Shown: positions 15,284-23,610, counted from the stretch's first letter. The stretch is DNA of 64,000 bases from Chloroflexota bacterium (GCA_016223085.1 JACRPS010000003.1:862202-926201), one strand, 5' to 3'. Made by a program: numbers and translations. The notes: generated by a model from the letters alone, not told the origin.

Positions 15284-15355
15284 ATGCCCTTCGACAAAAA
15301 ACAGGGGTACAGCTTAAAACTGTCCGTCAGAAGCTTTCTGTTTTTCATTTTCGCG

Positions 15356-16516
15356 CTATCGCTGCTGGTGCACCACTGGCGTGGCCTGCAAATAGTCCAG
15401 TACGTGGGGCAGCAGATAGTCAGCGACAACCTGATGCCCCGCCGCGCCAAAATGGTGATCCACCTGCCCGTACAGGTCAACTACTCCCCCGCGGTACGCC
15501 TCATGCAAGGGGTCAGTCGTATCCAGCACCGTCAGGCCGCGTGCCTCAAGGCCGGTTCGCAGCAGCCGATTGGGCTGGTCCAGGTCTACGGTAGCCGGGT
15601 CTACGTTAAACGCCGTTTTATACCACTCAAACTCGGCGGCGTTGATCTGATACGTCGCCGGCAGCAAAACGTAAACCACCGGTACATGATATGGCGCGGC
15701 AGCGGCAGCGATGTCCGCCAGAATATCTGCCGTTACCCCCCACATCGGCGATTCTTCCGTTGACACCAGAAACACATCAGGGAAATAGTAGGCGGTCATT
15801 CCCAGGCGCGCCAGTAAGGCGCTGCTCCGGCTCTTGGCAAACACGTACAGGTGCGACCGTTCCTCCAGAAAATCGTTGATCGGGTAGAAGATGGCGTCGG
15901 TAATCTCCGACCGGCTGAAACCACGCGGAAGGCGCAGCACATGCCGCCGCACCGGCTCAAGCGGGTCAAAGCGGTCAACCCGTTTGTCCACCACGTCGTT
16001 TGCGAGATAGACAAACACCAGCGCCAGGTCATAATCCGCCTGCGCCAGTTCCTGCCGCGCCACCAGCAGATATTGATTCGGGTTATAGGCGCTGACGCCC
16101 GTGTTAACAACACTGACCGGCTGGCCGAGGGCACGGGACAGACCAGCTTCCAGTCGCGCGGCCATCGTCTGCTCGTAATTGACCTGAAGCGCCGCCAGAT
16201 ATGAATCGCCCAGCGCCAGAATCCGGTAGGCTGGTTGTGGCGTGGGGGCACTACCAACCCGATGACCGTTGGCATCCGTAGTAAACACCACATCCCGTTC
16301 CCCGGTGTTCACAATGGTGTTGACTTTGGGCCGGTGCTGAAAACCCACCCCGGCCACCGGCATGTACACGTCTGGCCGGAGGGCAACCAACTGCTGGGGC
16401 AGCAGCAGCCGCACGGCGATTTCAAGCAGGAGCAGCGTAAACAGGAATGAAGCCGCAATCCCCAGACAGCCTAACGTCAGTTTCCGCAGCCGTGTTTTCA
16501 TCATAAACCCCGACAA
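15356..16516 (-). CDS. Membrane-anchored SGNH-hydrolase-like protein
   Basis: 386 residues (a start at 16504, MMKTRLRK, is equally possible). An uncleaved N-terminal helix lies at about 13-37, then a basic/Pro linker and an SGNH fold: block I LALGDSYLAAL with nucleophile Ser105, block II-like NTGVSAYNPNQYL, and the C-terminal D-x-x-H region VDHHFGAAGH. It resembles AlgX/DltD/OAT-type esterases that move acyl groups on polysaccharides at the outer face of the membrane. Substrate unknown. Single gene. The stop lies in the short repeat shared with the hepT stop. Confidence 0.8.
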   Translation of the reverse strand: MSGFMMKTRLRKLTLGCLGIAASFLFTLLLLEIAVRLLLPQQLVALRPDVYMPVAGVGFQHRPKVNTIVNTGERDVVFTTDANGHRVGSAPTPQPAYRILALGDSYLAALQVNYEQTMAARLEAGLSRALGQPVSVVNTGVSAYNPNQYLLVARQELAQADYDLALVFVYLANDVVDKRVDRFDPLEPVRRHVLRLPRGFSRSEITDAIFYPINDFLEERSHLYVFAKSRSSALLARLGMTAYYFPDVFLVSTEESPMWGVTADILADIAAAAAPYHVPVVYVLLPATYQINAAEFEWYKTAFNVDPATVDLDQPNRLLRTGLEARGLTVLDTTDPLHEAYRGGVVDLYGQVDHHFGAAGHQVVADYLLPHVLDYLQATPVVHQQR

Positions 16517-16610
16517 CCGTTTTTGGTTGAGTTTAACATACCCCGGCTAACGACCGGCTATCACCCACGCCTAAAAACAAAAGGACACAGCCTCACCATG
16601 GCTCTGCAAC

Positions 16611-16682
16611 CTCCTTGCGCCTTTGCCCCTTCGCGTTCTTTGCGTTGATTCTTTCTCCGCGCCTCTGTGTTTTTTTCTCCCT
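16611..16682. repeat. Heptad repeat array, copy H3
   Basis: CTTTGCC / TTCGCG / CTTTGCG units, TTGATTCTTT, then CGCGCCTCTGTG and a T-rich tail, ending at a stop codon (TTA 16682-16684) that belongs to a lysS tail remnant rather than to a live gene. The same layout is seen at live lysS (H4). Confidence 0.75.
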
Positions 16683-16719
16683 TATTTTTCCTCCCGCAGG
16701 TGCGGGTACAGCAGCACGT
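16682..16719 (-). pseudogene. lysS 3'-end remnant (distal copy of direct repeat)
   Basis: On the minus strand this encodes VLLYPHLREEK and a stop, exactly the C-terminus of the LysRS at 19470. Bases 16692-16719 are identical to 19480-19507 (28 bp). The next codons differ only synonymously (AAA for AAG, GAG for GAA). Upstream of these 11 codons the similarity ends abruptly. The direct repeat spacing is 2788 bp, and the interval holds the sigma factor, the SnoaL membrane protein and an exported protein. Confidence 0.85.
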
Positions 16720-16823
16720 GATGCCGAGGGAGGCCCGCCGAGGCAAATCAAAAGTCGGTGTAACATTCAGGGCAGGAAAAGCGAAAATATAGAAAGTGAA
16801 AAGTTCATATTTCGAGTTTCCTT

Positions 16824-17417
16824 ATGCGTATCGAGAACAGTCCTGGTCATAGACGACTTCGGCAGTTTGTGGAGGACGAGGCCGACAGGCTGCTCGATAC
16901 CATTCGTATGTATGTCATCCAAACGGGGCTTGCTACCGGAGCGACGGCGACCATCGTAGCCTCTGAATTGTTGAACGAGGTTGTTGTTGAAGCTTTAAAA
17001 GGGGCTGATCGTTTTGACCCTACCCGCCAGCCAATGGCCTGGTTGCTGGGTATCGCGCTCAATCTCATCAAACGTCGAAAGGTATCCCAGGCGCGCCGCA
17101 ACCACCGCGAACCGCTGCTGCGTGATCTGACAGCCGGATTCGAGAGTGGATTCAGCGACGATGAATTGTTTGAGCCATTCCTGAATATTGGCTTGGCTTC
17201 CGAACCGGGCGCAGGCGACATTCTCGATGAATTGCTGTCGTCCGTATCGGACAGCGATCAGCATATTTTGCGTCTCGCTGTTCAATATGATTTTTCCGGT
17301 GAGAAAATCGCTACGGCATTAAAGATTACCCCTGGCGCGGCGAGAGTGCGTCTTCACCGCGCCATTCAACGATTGCGTGTTGCACAGGAGTCCCGGACTG
17401 TAGAAAACCATGACTGA
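16824..17417 (+). CDS. ECF-like RNA polymerase sigma factor
   Basis: 197 residues. Region 2 (about 25-85) includes FDPTRQPMAWLLGIALNLIKRRK (part; the region 2.4 recognition helix). Region 4 (about 135-190) includes HILRLAVQYDFSGEKIATAL and GAARVRLHRAIQRLR, a sigma-70 region 4 HTH. A long linker (RDLTAGFESGFSDDELFEPF) separates them. It directs RNA polymerase to a small regulon, probably including its own operon. The next gene starts 8 bases before its stop, a typical sigma/anti-sigma arrangement. The module lies between two copies of the lysS 3' end. No clear ribosome site precedes ATG 16824. Confidence 0.82.
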   Translation: MRIENSPGHRRLRQFVEDEADRLLDTIRMYVIQTGLATGATATIVASELLNEVVVEALKGADRFDPTRQPMAWLLGIALNLIKRRKVSQARRNHREPLLRDLTAGFESGFSDDELFEPFLNIGLASEPGAGDILDELLSSVSDSDQHILRLAVQYDFSGEKIATALKITPGAARVRLHRAIQRLRVAQESRTVENHD

Positions 17418-18660
17418 CCAGAAGAACCTGCAACTCAGGCGCGAGAAGCTGGTGCATCGCTATATGGATGCGCTAGAGCGCGGAGACATAGATGCGCTGC
17501 TGGCTGTGCTGCGACGGGCAGAGCGTGATCCCATTCTAGAGCAGATGGTACTGGATGTGAATGACGCTTACTGCAATGAACAGCAGGCACTCTATTCGAT
17601 GGTGATGAGCAATCATAAGGAGAAGCCGATGTTTGTATCTGATCTGTACCCATTACGAAACCGGCATAGCTATCGAGGATATGCCCTTTCGCTGGTGGTT
17701 GCGACCATCGCCGTGCTCCTGTTTACAGGAGGTTTGATTTACATGAATTACCGGCAGAACCTGTCAACGGGTGTCTGGTTCCAAACAGCAGAAGATAACA
17801 AGGCGCTCTTCCTGCGATATAACGAAGAAATCTGGAACAAAGGCAACGTTGCTTCTCTTGGGGAATTCTTGACTCCCGATCATGTCCGTCACGATAACGG
17901 CGTGGATATTTCCGGCCATGAGGCGCTCGGCCAAATGGTGACCGGCTTCCGCACGGCTTTTCCCGATCTCCATTTCGACATCGTAAGCATGGCCGCTGAA
18001 GGCGATGAAGTATGGGCCTATTCGGTTGGGGGCGGCACGCACAGCGGCCCGATGGTTCTGCCGGATGGAACGACCGTTCCGCCATCAGGCAACAAAGTTG
18101 ACATACGAGCGATGATTCGGGGACGCTTCGAGAGTGGCAAAATCGCCGAGTTATGGGTGGAATATGACAATCTCAGCCCATTTCAGCAAATCGGCGTTGT
18201 GCCGGAAGTTTCGACGCTGGCAACGGAAGCCGCCAACAAAGCCATCATTCAGCGGCTGTTTGATGAAGCCATGAACGGGGGAAATCTGGATATTGTTGAA
18301 GAGGTATACGCGCCGACATTTAAGTGGTATCGGCCCAACACCAGCTTTCATGTGACGTATAACGTATTAGGTTGGATAGAGGACTGGTTTACACAGGCGT
18401 TAGCTGAGGGTTTCCCCGATCATCAGTTTACCTTGGAGAGTCTGACGGCAGGAGGGGATAAGGTTGTTCTGCACTATAGCTTTATCGCCACCCGCGAACG
18501 TGATGTGACTTCACCCATGGGCCGGGTGATACCAGCTACCGGAGGTGAAATTAAGTGGGAAGGGGTGATTGTCTACCGCTTGGAAGCTGGCAAAATCGTG
18601 GAAGAGTGGTGGTATTGGGATAATCCGACTATCGAAAGGATTGACCTGGGAGCCTCTTAA
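17410..18660 (+). CDS. Membrane protein with cytoplasmic anti-sigma-like N-terminus and two external SnoaL-like domains
   Basis: 416 residues. The N-terminal 90 residues are cytoplasmic and helical (HRYMDALERGDIDALLAVL, MVLDVNDAYCNEQQAL), a size and position typical of anti-sigma domains but without a HxxxCxxC zinc motif. One membrane helix is at about 92-113 (LSLVVATIAVLLFTGGLIYM). Two NTF2-fold SnoaL/ester-cyclase domains follow at about 127-255 and 272-410: each has an N-terminal 'lf..yNe.iWNkGn' or 'lFdEamNgGN' helix, a 'FPDLHFDI'/'FPDHQFTL' strand and a C-terminal 'GKI.E.W.eyD'. The stop/start overlap with the sigma gene suggests it senses a small ligand outside and controls the sigma factor. 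That role is inferred. Confidence 0.78.
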   Translation: MTDQKNLQLRREKLVHRYMDALERGDIDALLAVLRRAERDPILEQMVLDVNDAYCNEQQALYSMVMSNHKEKPMFVSDLYPLRNRHSYRGYALSLVVATIAVLLFTGGLIYMNYRQNLSTGVWFQTAEDNKALFLRYNEEIWNKGNVASLGEFLTPDHVRHDNGVDISGHEALGQMVTGFRTAFPDLHFDIVSMAAEGDEVWAYSVGGGTHSGPMVLPDGTTVPPSGNKVDIRAMIRGRFESGKIAELWVEYDNLSPFQQIGVVPEVSTLATEAANKAIIQRLFDEAMNGGNLDIVEEVYAPTFKWYRPNTSFHVTYNVLGWIEDWFTQALAEGFPDHQFTLESLTAGGDKVVLHYSFIATRERDVTSPMGRVIPATGGEIKWEGVIVYRLEAGKIVEEWWYWDNPTIERIDLGAS

Positions 18661-18735
18661 ACGCCCATAAATTCGGGAAAACCTAAACCCATCGTTCGTA
18701 AAGTTTGAGCCGGTTGATCGCAGAAAGGGAACATA

Positions 18736-19314
18736 ATGACTACCAGACAGGGATTCAAAGGATTCGTTCTTGTGCTACTGATCGTGGCTGTCGGCCTGAC
18801 GGTCGCTTTCGTTGTGGCGCAGGATGACGTCGATGTTGAGGCAAAAATCGAAAACGCGATGAGCGCTGCTCCGCCCGCTATTGCCCAGGATGCGACCATT
18901 CTCGATTGGCCTGCCGAAGCCGGGGGAGAGTTCGTCGTCTTGCGCGAAGGCACGAATGGCTGGACCTGTATAACGGACTATCCGGACTCGCCGGGGAACG
19001 ACCCGGAGTGCGACGATAAGGTATGGTTCGACTTTAACATGGCCTTATTGGAGAACAAAGAACCCAACGTAACCGAGGCCGGCATAGCCTACATGCTCGC
19101 TGGGGGTATCATCCCCCTCAGCGTGCTGTCCAACGGTGCGGAAGAAGGCGATGATTGGATTGTGATGCCGCCGCATATCATGCTGCTCTATCCAGAGGGA
19201 ACGGACTTAAGCCAGTTCTCCACCGACTACACCACCGGCGGGCCTTTTGTGTTGTTCCCCGGAACGCCAACCCAACTGGTCATCGTACCCCTGGCGGATT
19301 GGGAGAGCGAATAG
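18736..19314 (+). CDS. Exported protein of unknown function, third gene of sigma module
   Basis: 192 residues with a signal peptide (about 1-28, ending VVAQD). The mature part reads VLREGTNGWTCITDYPDSPGNDPECDDK (part) then IAYMLAGGI and MPPHIMLLYPEG. I remember this pattern from a widespread exported family of unknown function in Acidobacteria and other soil bacteria ('VLReGtNGWtC.pd.PgtPgndP.C.D'), but cannot confirm it here. It follows the SnoaL membrane protein by 75 bp on the same strand and may be its regulon member or a sensor partner. Two Cys, four Pro-Gly turns, and no enzyme motif recognised. Confidence 0.72.
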   Translation: MTTRQGFKGFVLVLLIVAVGLTVAFVVAQDDVDVEAKIENAMSAAPPAIAQDATILDWPAEAGGEFVVLREGTNGWTCITDYPDSPGNDPECDDKVWFDFNMALLENKEPNVTEAGIAYMLAGGIIPLSVLSNGAEEGDDWIVMPPHIMLLYPEGTDLSQFSTDYTTGGPFVLFPGTPTQLVIVPLADWESE

Positions 19315-19327
19315 TTTTTACGCGCCG

Positions 19328-19352
19328 TAAGGGACACGGTATTGCCGTGTCC
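19328..19352. repeat. Palindromic element P2
   Basis: AGGGACACGG and CCGTGTCCCT arms with a 5-base loop, 13 bp after the exported-protein stop. Family of GTAGGG-armed palindromes. Confidence 0.65.
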
Positions 19353-19360
19353 CTGTCTAT

Positions 19361-19470
19361 TCTTTCTTTGCGCCTGTACGAAGTCCCGGTTTGCGGGATT
19401 GCCCTTTTGCGCTCTTTGCGTTGAATCTTCCCCTGTGCCTCTGTGGCTTGGTGTCTCCGTGTTACGCTTT
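19361..19470. repeat. Heptad repeat array, copy H4
   Basis: CTTTGCG units (interrupted by a small hairpin, GTCCCGGTTTGCGGGA), then TTGAATCTTCCCC, CTGTGCCTCTGTGG and CCGTGTTACGCTTTT, ending on the lysS stop codon (19470-19472). Confidence 0.75.
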
Positions 19471-20996
19471 TACTTTTCTTCCCGCAGGTGCGGGTACAGC
19501 AGCACGTCACGGATGCTGCGCTGGTCGGTCAGCAGCATCACCAGCCGGTCAATGCCCATGCCCCAGCCGCCGTTGGGCGGCATCCCGTAACGCATCGCGC
19601 GCAGGTAATCCTCGTCCAGCGGCGTGGCATCGTCGTCGGTGTCGCGGTACAGCTTCGCCATGTCGAGGAAACGCTGTTCCTGGTCGCGCGGGTCGTTCAG
19701 TTCGGTAAAGGCGTTCCCCATCTCCATCGTGGCGATGTAAAACTCAAACCGTTCGACGTGAAAATCGTCGTAGTCCACCTTCTTGGCAAACGGCGAAATA
19801 TCGCGCGGGTAGTCCATGATAAACGTCGGCTGAATCAACGTTGGCTCGACATATTCTTCAAACAGGTGATTCACCAGCTTGCCCCACGGCAGTCCGGGTG
19901 CAACACTGCCACCATTGTCGCGGATAACCTTCTCCAGCGCCTCCGCCGTCGGGTAGTCCATATAATCAATCTCGGCGCGCTGTTTGATCGCGTCCCGCAT
20001 CGTGATACGCGGCCAGGGAGGGGCAAGTTCGATCTCGTGCCCCTGGTAGGTGATCTTCGTGCTGCCGGTCACTTCCTTCGCCACGTAGGCCAGCAGCCGT
20101 TCGGTGATGTCCATCACGCCACGATAATCGGTATACGCCTTGTAGAACTCGATCATCGTAAACTCGGGGTTGTGCTTGAAGCTCACCCCCTCATTGCGGA
20201 AATCCCGCCCAATTTCGTACACGGCGTCATAGCCGCCGACCAGCAGCCGCTTGAGATACAGTTCAAAGCTGATGCGCAAGAACAAATCCTGCTTAAGCTG
20301 GTTGTGGTGGGTGATAAACGGTCGCGCTGCCGCGCCGCCGTAGACCGGCTGCAAAATCGGCGTTTCCACTTCCAGAAACCCTTCCTGGTCGAAGAAGCGC
20401 CGCACTGCCCGCAAAATCTCGGCCCGCCTGACAAACACCTCGCGCACGTCACGGTTCACTGCCAGGTCGGCGTACCGCTGGCGGTAACGCTGCTCCACGT
20501 CGCTGAACTCGCCGTATTCGATTACCGTGCCGTCGTCCTTCACCTGCTGCTTGATGACCGGCAGCGGGCTGAGCGACTTGCTCAACAGCCGGAAGTCCTG
20601 CACCAGCACGCTGACCTCGCCGGCCTTTGTCCGCATCATCGTGCCGCTGGCCTGCACAAAATCGTCGGTATCAATCAGTTTCTCTTTAATCAGGTCGTAC
20701 GTCGCTTCACCCAGTTCGTTGACCCGCAGCAGAAGCTGGACGCGCCCGGTTTCGTCCTCGATATGCATGAAAGAGATTTTACCCTTCAGGTTTACCCGGC
20801 GGATGCGTCCACACACGGTCACTTCCAGGCTTTCGGCGGTTTCGCCGTCGCGGGCCTCCAGGGCTTCATATTCGGACACCGCCTGCGCGGCGGTATGGGT
20901 GCGCTCAACGCGGCGCGGGTATGGTTCGATGCCCAGTTGTTCCAGGCGTTCGAGTTTGGAGAGACGATCCTGTTCAAGTTGGTTCGGCTGCCACAT
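19470..20996 (-). CDS. lysS: Lysyl-tRNA synthetase, class II
   Basis: 508 residues from ATG 20996 (AGGTC upstream). A longer in-frame reading to 21128 runs through two palindromic repeats and is rejected. The N-terminal OB-fold anticodon domain is at about 60-160 (VTVCGRIRRVNLKGKISFMH, part). The class II core follows, with motif 1 near FLEVETPILQPVYGGAAARPF, motif 2 FRNEGVSFKHNPEFTMIE and motif 3 MGIDRLVMLLTDQRSIRDVLLYP (part). It charges tRNALys. greA lies upstream on the same strand, an arrangement seen in many Chloroflexota. Its 3' end is duplicated at 16692-16719 and is followed by a heptad array. Confidence 0.96.
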   Translation of the reverse strand: MWQPNQLEQDRLSKLERLEQLGIEPYPRRVERTHTAAQAVSEYEALEARDGETAESLEVTVCGRIRRVNLKGKISFMHIEDETGRVQLLLRVNELGEATYDLIKEKLIDTDDFVQASGTMMRTKAGEVSVLVQDFRLLSKSLSPLPVIKQQVKDDGTVIEYGEFSDVEQRYRQRYADLAVNRDVREVFVRRAEILRAVRRFFDQEGFLEVETPILQPVYGGAAARPFITHHNQLKQDLFLRISFELYLKRLLVGGYDAVYEIGRDFRNEGVSFKHNPEFTMIEFYKAYTDYRGVMDITERLLAYVAKEVTGSTKITYQGHEIELAPPWPRITMRDAIKQRAEIDYMDYPTAEALEKVIRDNGGSVAPGLPWGKLVNHLFEEYVEPTLIQPTFIMDYPRDISPFAKKVDYDDFHVERFEFYIATMEMGNAFTELNDPRDQEQRFLDMAKLYRDTDDDATPLDEDYLRAMRYGMPPNGGWGMGIDRLVMLLTDQRSIRDVLLYPHLREEK

Positions 20997-21019
20997 GGAG
21001 TTTGACCTATACAGCATAA

Positions 21020-21043
21020 GGGGCGCAGTTGCTGATGCGCCCC
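21020..21043. repeat. Palindromic element P3
   Basis: GGGGCGCA and TGCGCCCC arms with an 8-base loop, between lysS and greA. Confidence 0.65.
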
Positions 21044-21060
21044 GGTCGTTAAAGAGTACG

Positions 21061-21090
21061 GTAGGGGCGACCATATCAGGTCGCCCCTGC
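21061..21090. repeat. Palindromic element P4
   Basis: GTAGGGGCGACC and GGTCGCCCCTGC arms with a short loop, 17 bp from P3. Two family members side by side in the greA-lysS interval may form a transcript-stabilising or attenuating structure. Confidence 0.7.
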
Positions 21091-21120
21091 GTCGCTGACG
21101 ATGATACCGGCGCAGTTCGA

Positions 21121-21591
21121 TCAGGCAATCGCCTTAATCACAAACACAATCTGGCCGTCCGGCGCATTGACCGTGACCTGTTCGCCCACTTTGGCGCCCA
21201 TCAGCGCCTTGCCCAGCGGGCTTTCGCTGGAGATTTTGCCTTCACGCGGGTTGGCTTCTGCCGAACCGACCAGGTGATAGACTTCTTTTTCCTTCGAGCC
21301 TTTCTCGGTCACGGTGACAACCGAACCCAGGCCAACCACGTCCTTGCTACCGGTCGCTTCGATGATCTGCGCGGTACTGAGAATCCCTTCCAGCCGCAGG
21401 ATTTCGCCTTCAACAAACGCCTGCTCGTTTTTGGCATCTTCGTATTCGGCATTCTCGCTCAGGTCGCCCCCTTCTTCCAGCGCGCGGCGCAGCCGTTCGG
21501 CGACCTCCGCCCGGCGCGTCTCGGTCAGGTATTTCAGCCGGGCTTCCAGATTTTTCAGACCTTCGGGCGTCAGGTATTGAACTTCACTCAT
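21121..21591 (-). CDS. greA: Transcription elongation factor GreA
   Basis: 156 residues from ATG 21591, preceded by AGGAGTAG. The longer reading to 21639 lacks support. The N-terminal coiled coil (about 1-75) carries the acidic tip pair in GGDLSENAEYEDAKNEQ (part). The C-terminal FKBP-like domain includes GSVVTV, LVGSAEANPREGKISSESPLG (part) and GKALMGAKVGEQV. It stimulates transcript cleavage by backtracked RNA polymerase. First gene of the greA-lysS unit; 124 bp with two palindromes separate the two genes. Confidence 0.95.
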   Translation of the reverse strand: MSEVQYLTPEGLKNLEARLKYLTETRRAEVAERLRRALEEGGDLSENAEYEDAKNEQAFVEGEILRLEGILSTAQIIEATGSKDVVGLGSVVTVTEKGSKEKEVYHLVGSAEANPREGKISSESPLGKALMGAKVGEQVTVNAPDGQIVFVIKAIA

Positions 21592-21771
21592 GCCCACTAC
21601 TCCTCTTGCAGAATGCCTTGACATAAATGGAAAAAACACAGCGGATGCTGTGCACGGTTGGGAAACGTCAGGTTCAATAACTTGAGCTGCGTTCTGAGTT
21701 AAGTCATATCAAGTGTGTAATATAACATGAAAAGATTCACCTGTAAAGCCAGATTTGCATCAGAGAACGGT

Positions 21772-22734
21772 TCAGTCCGGTGTCCGCAGTGCAAAGCTGA
21801 ACGTACTCCCCAGCCCCGGTTCGCCGGAGAAGATCAGTTCGCCACCCTGCAGTGCCAGAAGCTGTTTGGCGATGTACAGCCGCAGCCCCGTGCCGGGGTG
21901 CTGCCGCACCAGCCGGTTATGGTCGCCGCGCCAGAAGGGTCGCCCGACGTTTTTCAGATCGTCCGCCGTCAGGCCAACGCCGTTATCGGTCACGCTGAAC
22001 AGCACGTGCGTGCCGAGATTGTCCACCGACATGCGGATTTGCCCATTCGGCGGCGTATAACGGATGGCGTTGTCGAGCAGGTCGGTCATCACCATCAGCG
22101 CGTGATAAAAATCCCCCTGCGCCAGCGGCACAACCTCCGGCGCGACCAGCGTCACCTCATGCCCGTAAGGCCGCACCTTGTCGCGGATACGCTCCCATGC
22201 TTCCTTCAGCAGATCGGTTGAAATGAAGTTCATCATCTCCATCCGCACCTGGCCGCGCTGGAGCGCAATCAGTTCCTGCAGCGCGTCCAGTACCGCGAAG
22301 GCGCGGCTGGTATTTTCCTCAATCGCCTGCAGCCACAAATCCTGCTCGGACGTGATCTGCCCCAGCAGCCCGGCGCGCACCAGATCAGCCCGCCCGCGAA
22401 TGGCGATCAGCGGCGGGCGCAGCGCATCGTTCACCCCGGCGAACAATTCCGTCAGCGGCGCGTTCGGGTCAGCAGCGGACTCGCGCAGCAGGCCGGTCAA
22501 CGTCTTCACTGGCGGGCGGGCGGCGGGCGGCGGTTCGGGCGCGGCGGGGCGAGGTAATGGCTTGTCCTCCAGCAGCAGCGTGTTCAGGTAGGCGTTTTCG
22601 GCAGACAGGCTTTGCAGCACCGCCGATACATTGGCAAGCTGTTCCGCCATCGGCGGCGGCAGCGCCTCCTGCAGGTCGGCAATCGCGGCCAGCGCCTGCG
22701 TCAAACTAAGAGTTGGCTGCGGTGTATTGCCCAT
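21772..22734 (-). CDS. Histidine-kinase-like protein lacking the phosphoacceptor His
   Basis: 320 residues. An N-terminal helical stretch and a Pro-rich linker (about 58-78) precede a HisKA-like helix where the expected HELRTPL reads D103-ALRPPL, so the phosphoacceptor position is Asp. HATPase_c is at about 205-318, with LLDNAIRYTPPNGQI (N box), VTDNGVGL (G1), LVRQHPGTGLRLYIAKQLL (part, G2) and GSTFSFAL, so ATP binding looks intact. It starts at the base after the stop of the neighbouring true kinase (22735), so the two are co-translated and may form a heteromeric pair in which only one member carries His. Confidence 0.82.
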   Translation of the reverse strand: MGNTPQPTLSLTQALAAIADLQEALPPPMAEQLANVSAVLQSLSAENAYLNTLLLEDKPLPRPAAPEPPPAARPPVKTLTGLLRESAADPNAPLTELFAGVNDALRPPLIAIRGRADLVRAGLLGQITSEQDLWLQAIEENTSRAFAVLDALQELIALQRGQVRMEMMNFISTDLLKEAWERIRDKVRPYGHEVTLVAPEVVPLAQGDFYHALMVMTDLLDNAIRYTPPNGQIRMSVDNLGTHVLFSVTDNGVGLTADDLKNVGRPFWRGDHNRLVRQHPGTGLRLYIAKQLLALQGGELIFSGEPGLGSTFSFALRTPD

Positions 22735-23610
22735 TTACATCATGCCCGTGACGGTTACCGTGACGGTCGTGCCTGCGCCCGGCTCGCTGGCAACGTCCAC
22801 GCTGCCACCCAGCAGGCGGACGATACCGTAGACAATCGGCAGACCCATGCCGCTGCCCTTGTAGCTGCGCACCAGATCGTGATCGGCGCGGAAGCCGACC
22901 GTGCCAAGCTGCGCCAGTTCGTCCGGCGTCATGTCGATGCCGTTATCCTGCACCCGGATATGAATGCTGCTGCCATCCGCTGCCGCTGACAGCGTGACTC
23001 GGCCTCCTTCGGGCGTGTAGCGCAGCGCGTTTTCGACCAGTTTCACCAGGGCTTTTGCCAGCAGTTCACCATCCAGATTCAGCACCGGCAGCCCCTGCGG
23101 AATCTCAACTACCAGTTCCCGATTCAGTTCCTCGGCCAGCGGGCGCGTCTGTTTTTCCACACTCATGGCGATGTTTTTTAACGTGTCCATCTTGACTGTC
23201 GTGCGCAGCACCCCGGCCCGCAGTTTGGACAGGTCGCTGAAGTCGGTCATCAGGCCGGCCATGCGGCGGGCGTTGGTGCGAATCGTGCCCAGAAACTGCT
23301 GCTGCAGCGCGTTCAGGTCGCCCATGCCGGGCGTGTTGAGCATATCGGAATACCCCTGGATGCTCGTCAGCGGGATGCGCAGTTCGTGAACCGCGTGCGA
23401 CATAAACGCCGCCTGGTCCTTGAGTAGCGCCTCCACATCGGGCGGCGCGACGGCAGCCGGTTTCCCGTCGTTCACCTCGGCCTGGTTCAGCAGGGCTTCA
23501 ATCGCTTCAAGCTGCCGGGGAAGTTGAACGGGGATAATCGCGCCCTTCCGCGCCGCTTCGGTCAATTCGTGCAGCAGCGCCCGCGCCTGTGCCAGCGCCT
23601 CTACTGACAT
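22735..23610 (-). CDS. Sensor histidine kinase
   Basis: 291 residues with no membrane segment. The H box is FMSHAVHELRIPLTSIQGY (His75). HATPase_c is at about 180-288: LVENALRYTPEGG (N box), VQDNGIDMTP (G1), YKGSGMGLPIVYGIV (G2) and GAGTTVTVTV. The short N-terminus (1-60) has no recognised sensor domain. ATG 23610 follows GGAGGACAGG. It is directly followed by the His-less paralogue. No response regulator is nearby, so the partner is elsewhere or the pair works with a shared regulator. Confidence 0.87.
   Translation of the reverse strand: MSVEALAQARALLHELTEAARKGAIIPVQLPRQLEAIEALLNQAEVNDGKPAAVAPPDVEALLKDQAAFMSHAVHELRIPLTSIQGYSDMLNTPGMGDLNALQQQFLGTIRTNARRMAGLMTDFSDLSKLRAGVLRTTVKMDTLKNIAMSVEKQTRPLAEELNRELVVEIPQGLPVLNLDGELLAKALVKLVENALRYTPEGGRVTLSAAADGSSIHIRVQDNGIDMTPDELAQLGTVGFRADHDLVRSYKGSGMGLPIVYGIVRLLGGSVDVASEPGAGTTVTVTVTGMM

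Noticed and set aside
19361..19470. Heptad array read as a CRISPR array
   Set aside because: Units are 7-8 bp, imperfect and without spacers; no cas genes are present.
20997..21128. 44-codon N-terminal extension of LysRS
   Set aside because: It is made of palindromic repeats P3 and P4; family length and a ribosome site fit the start at 20996.
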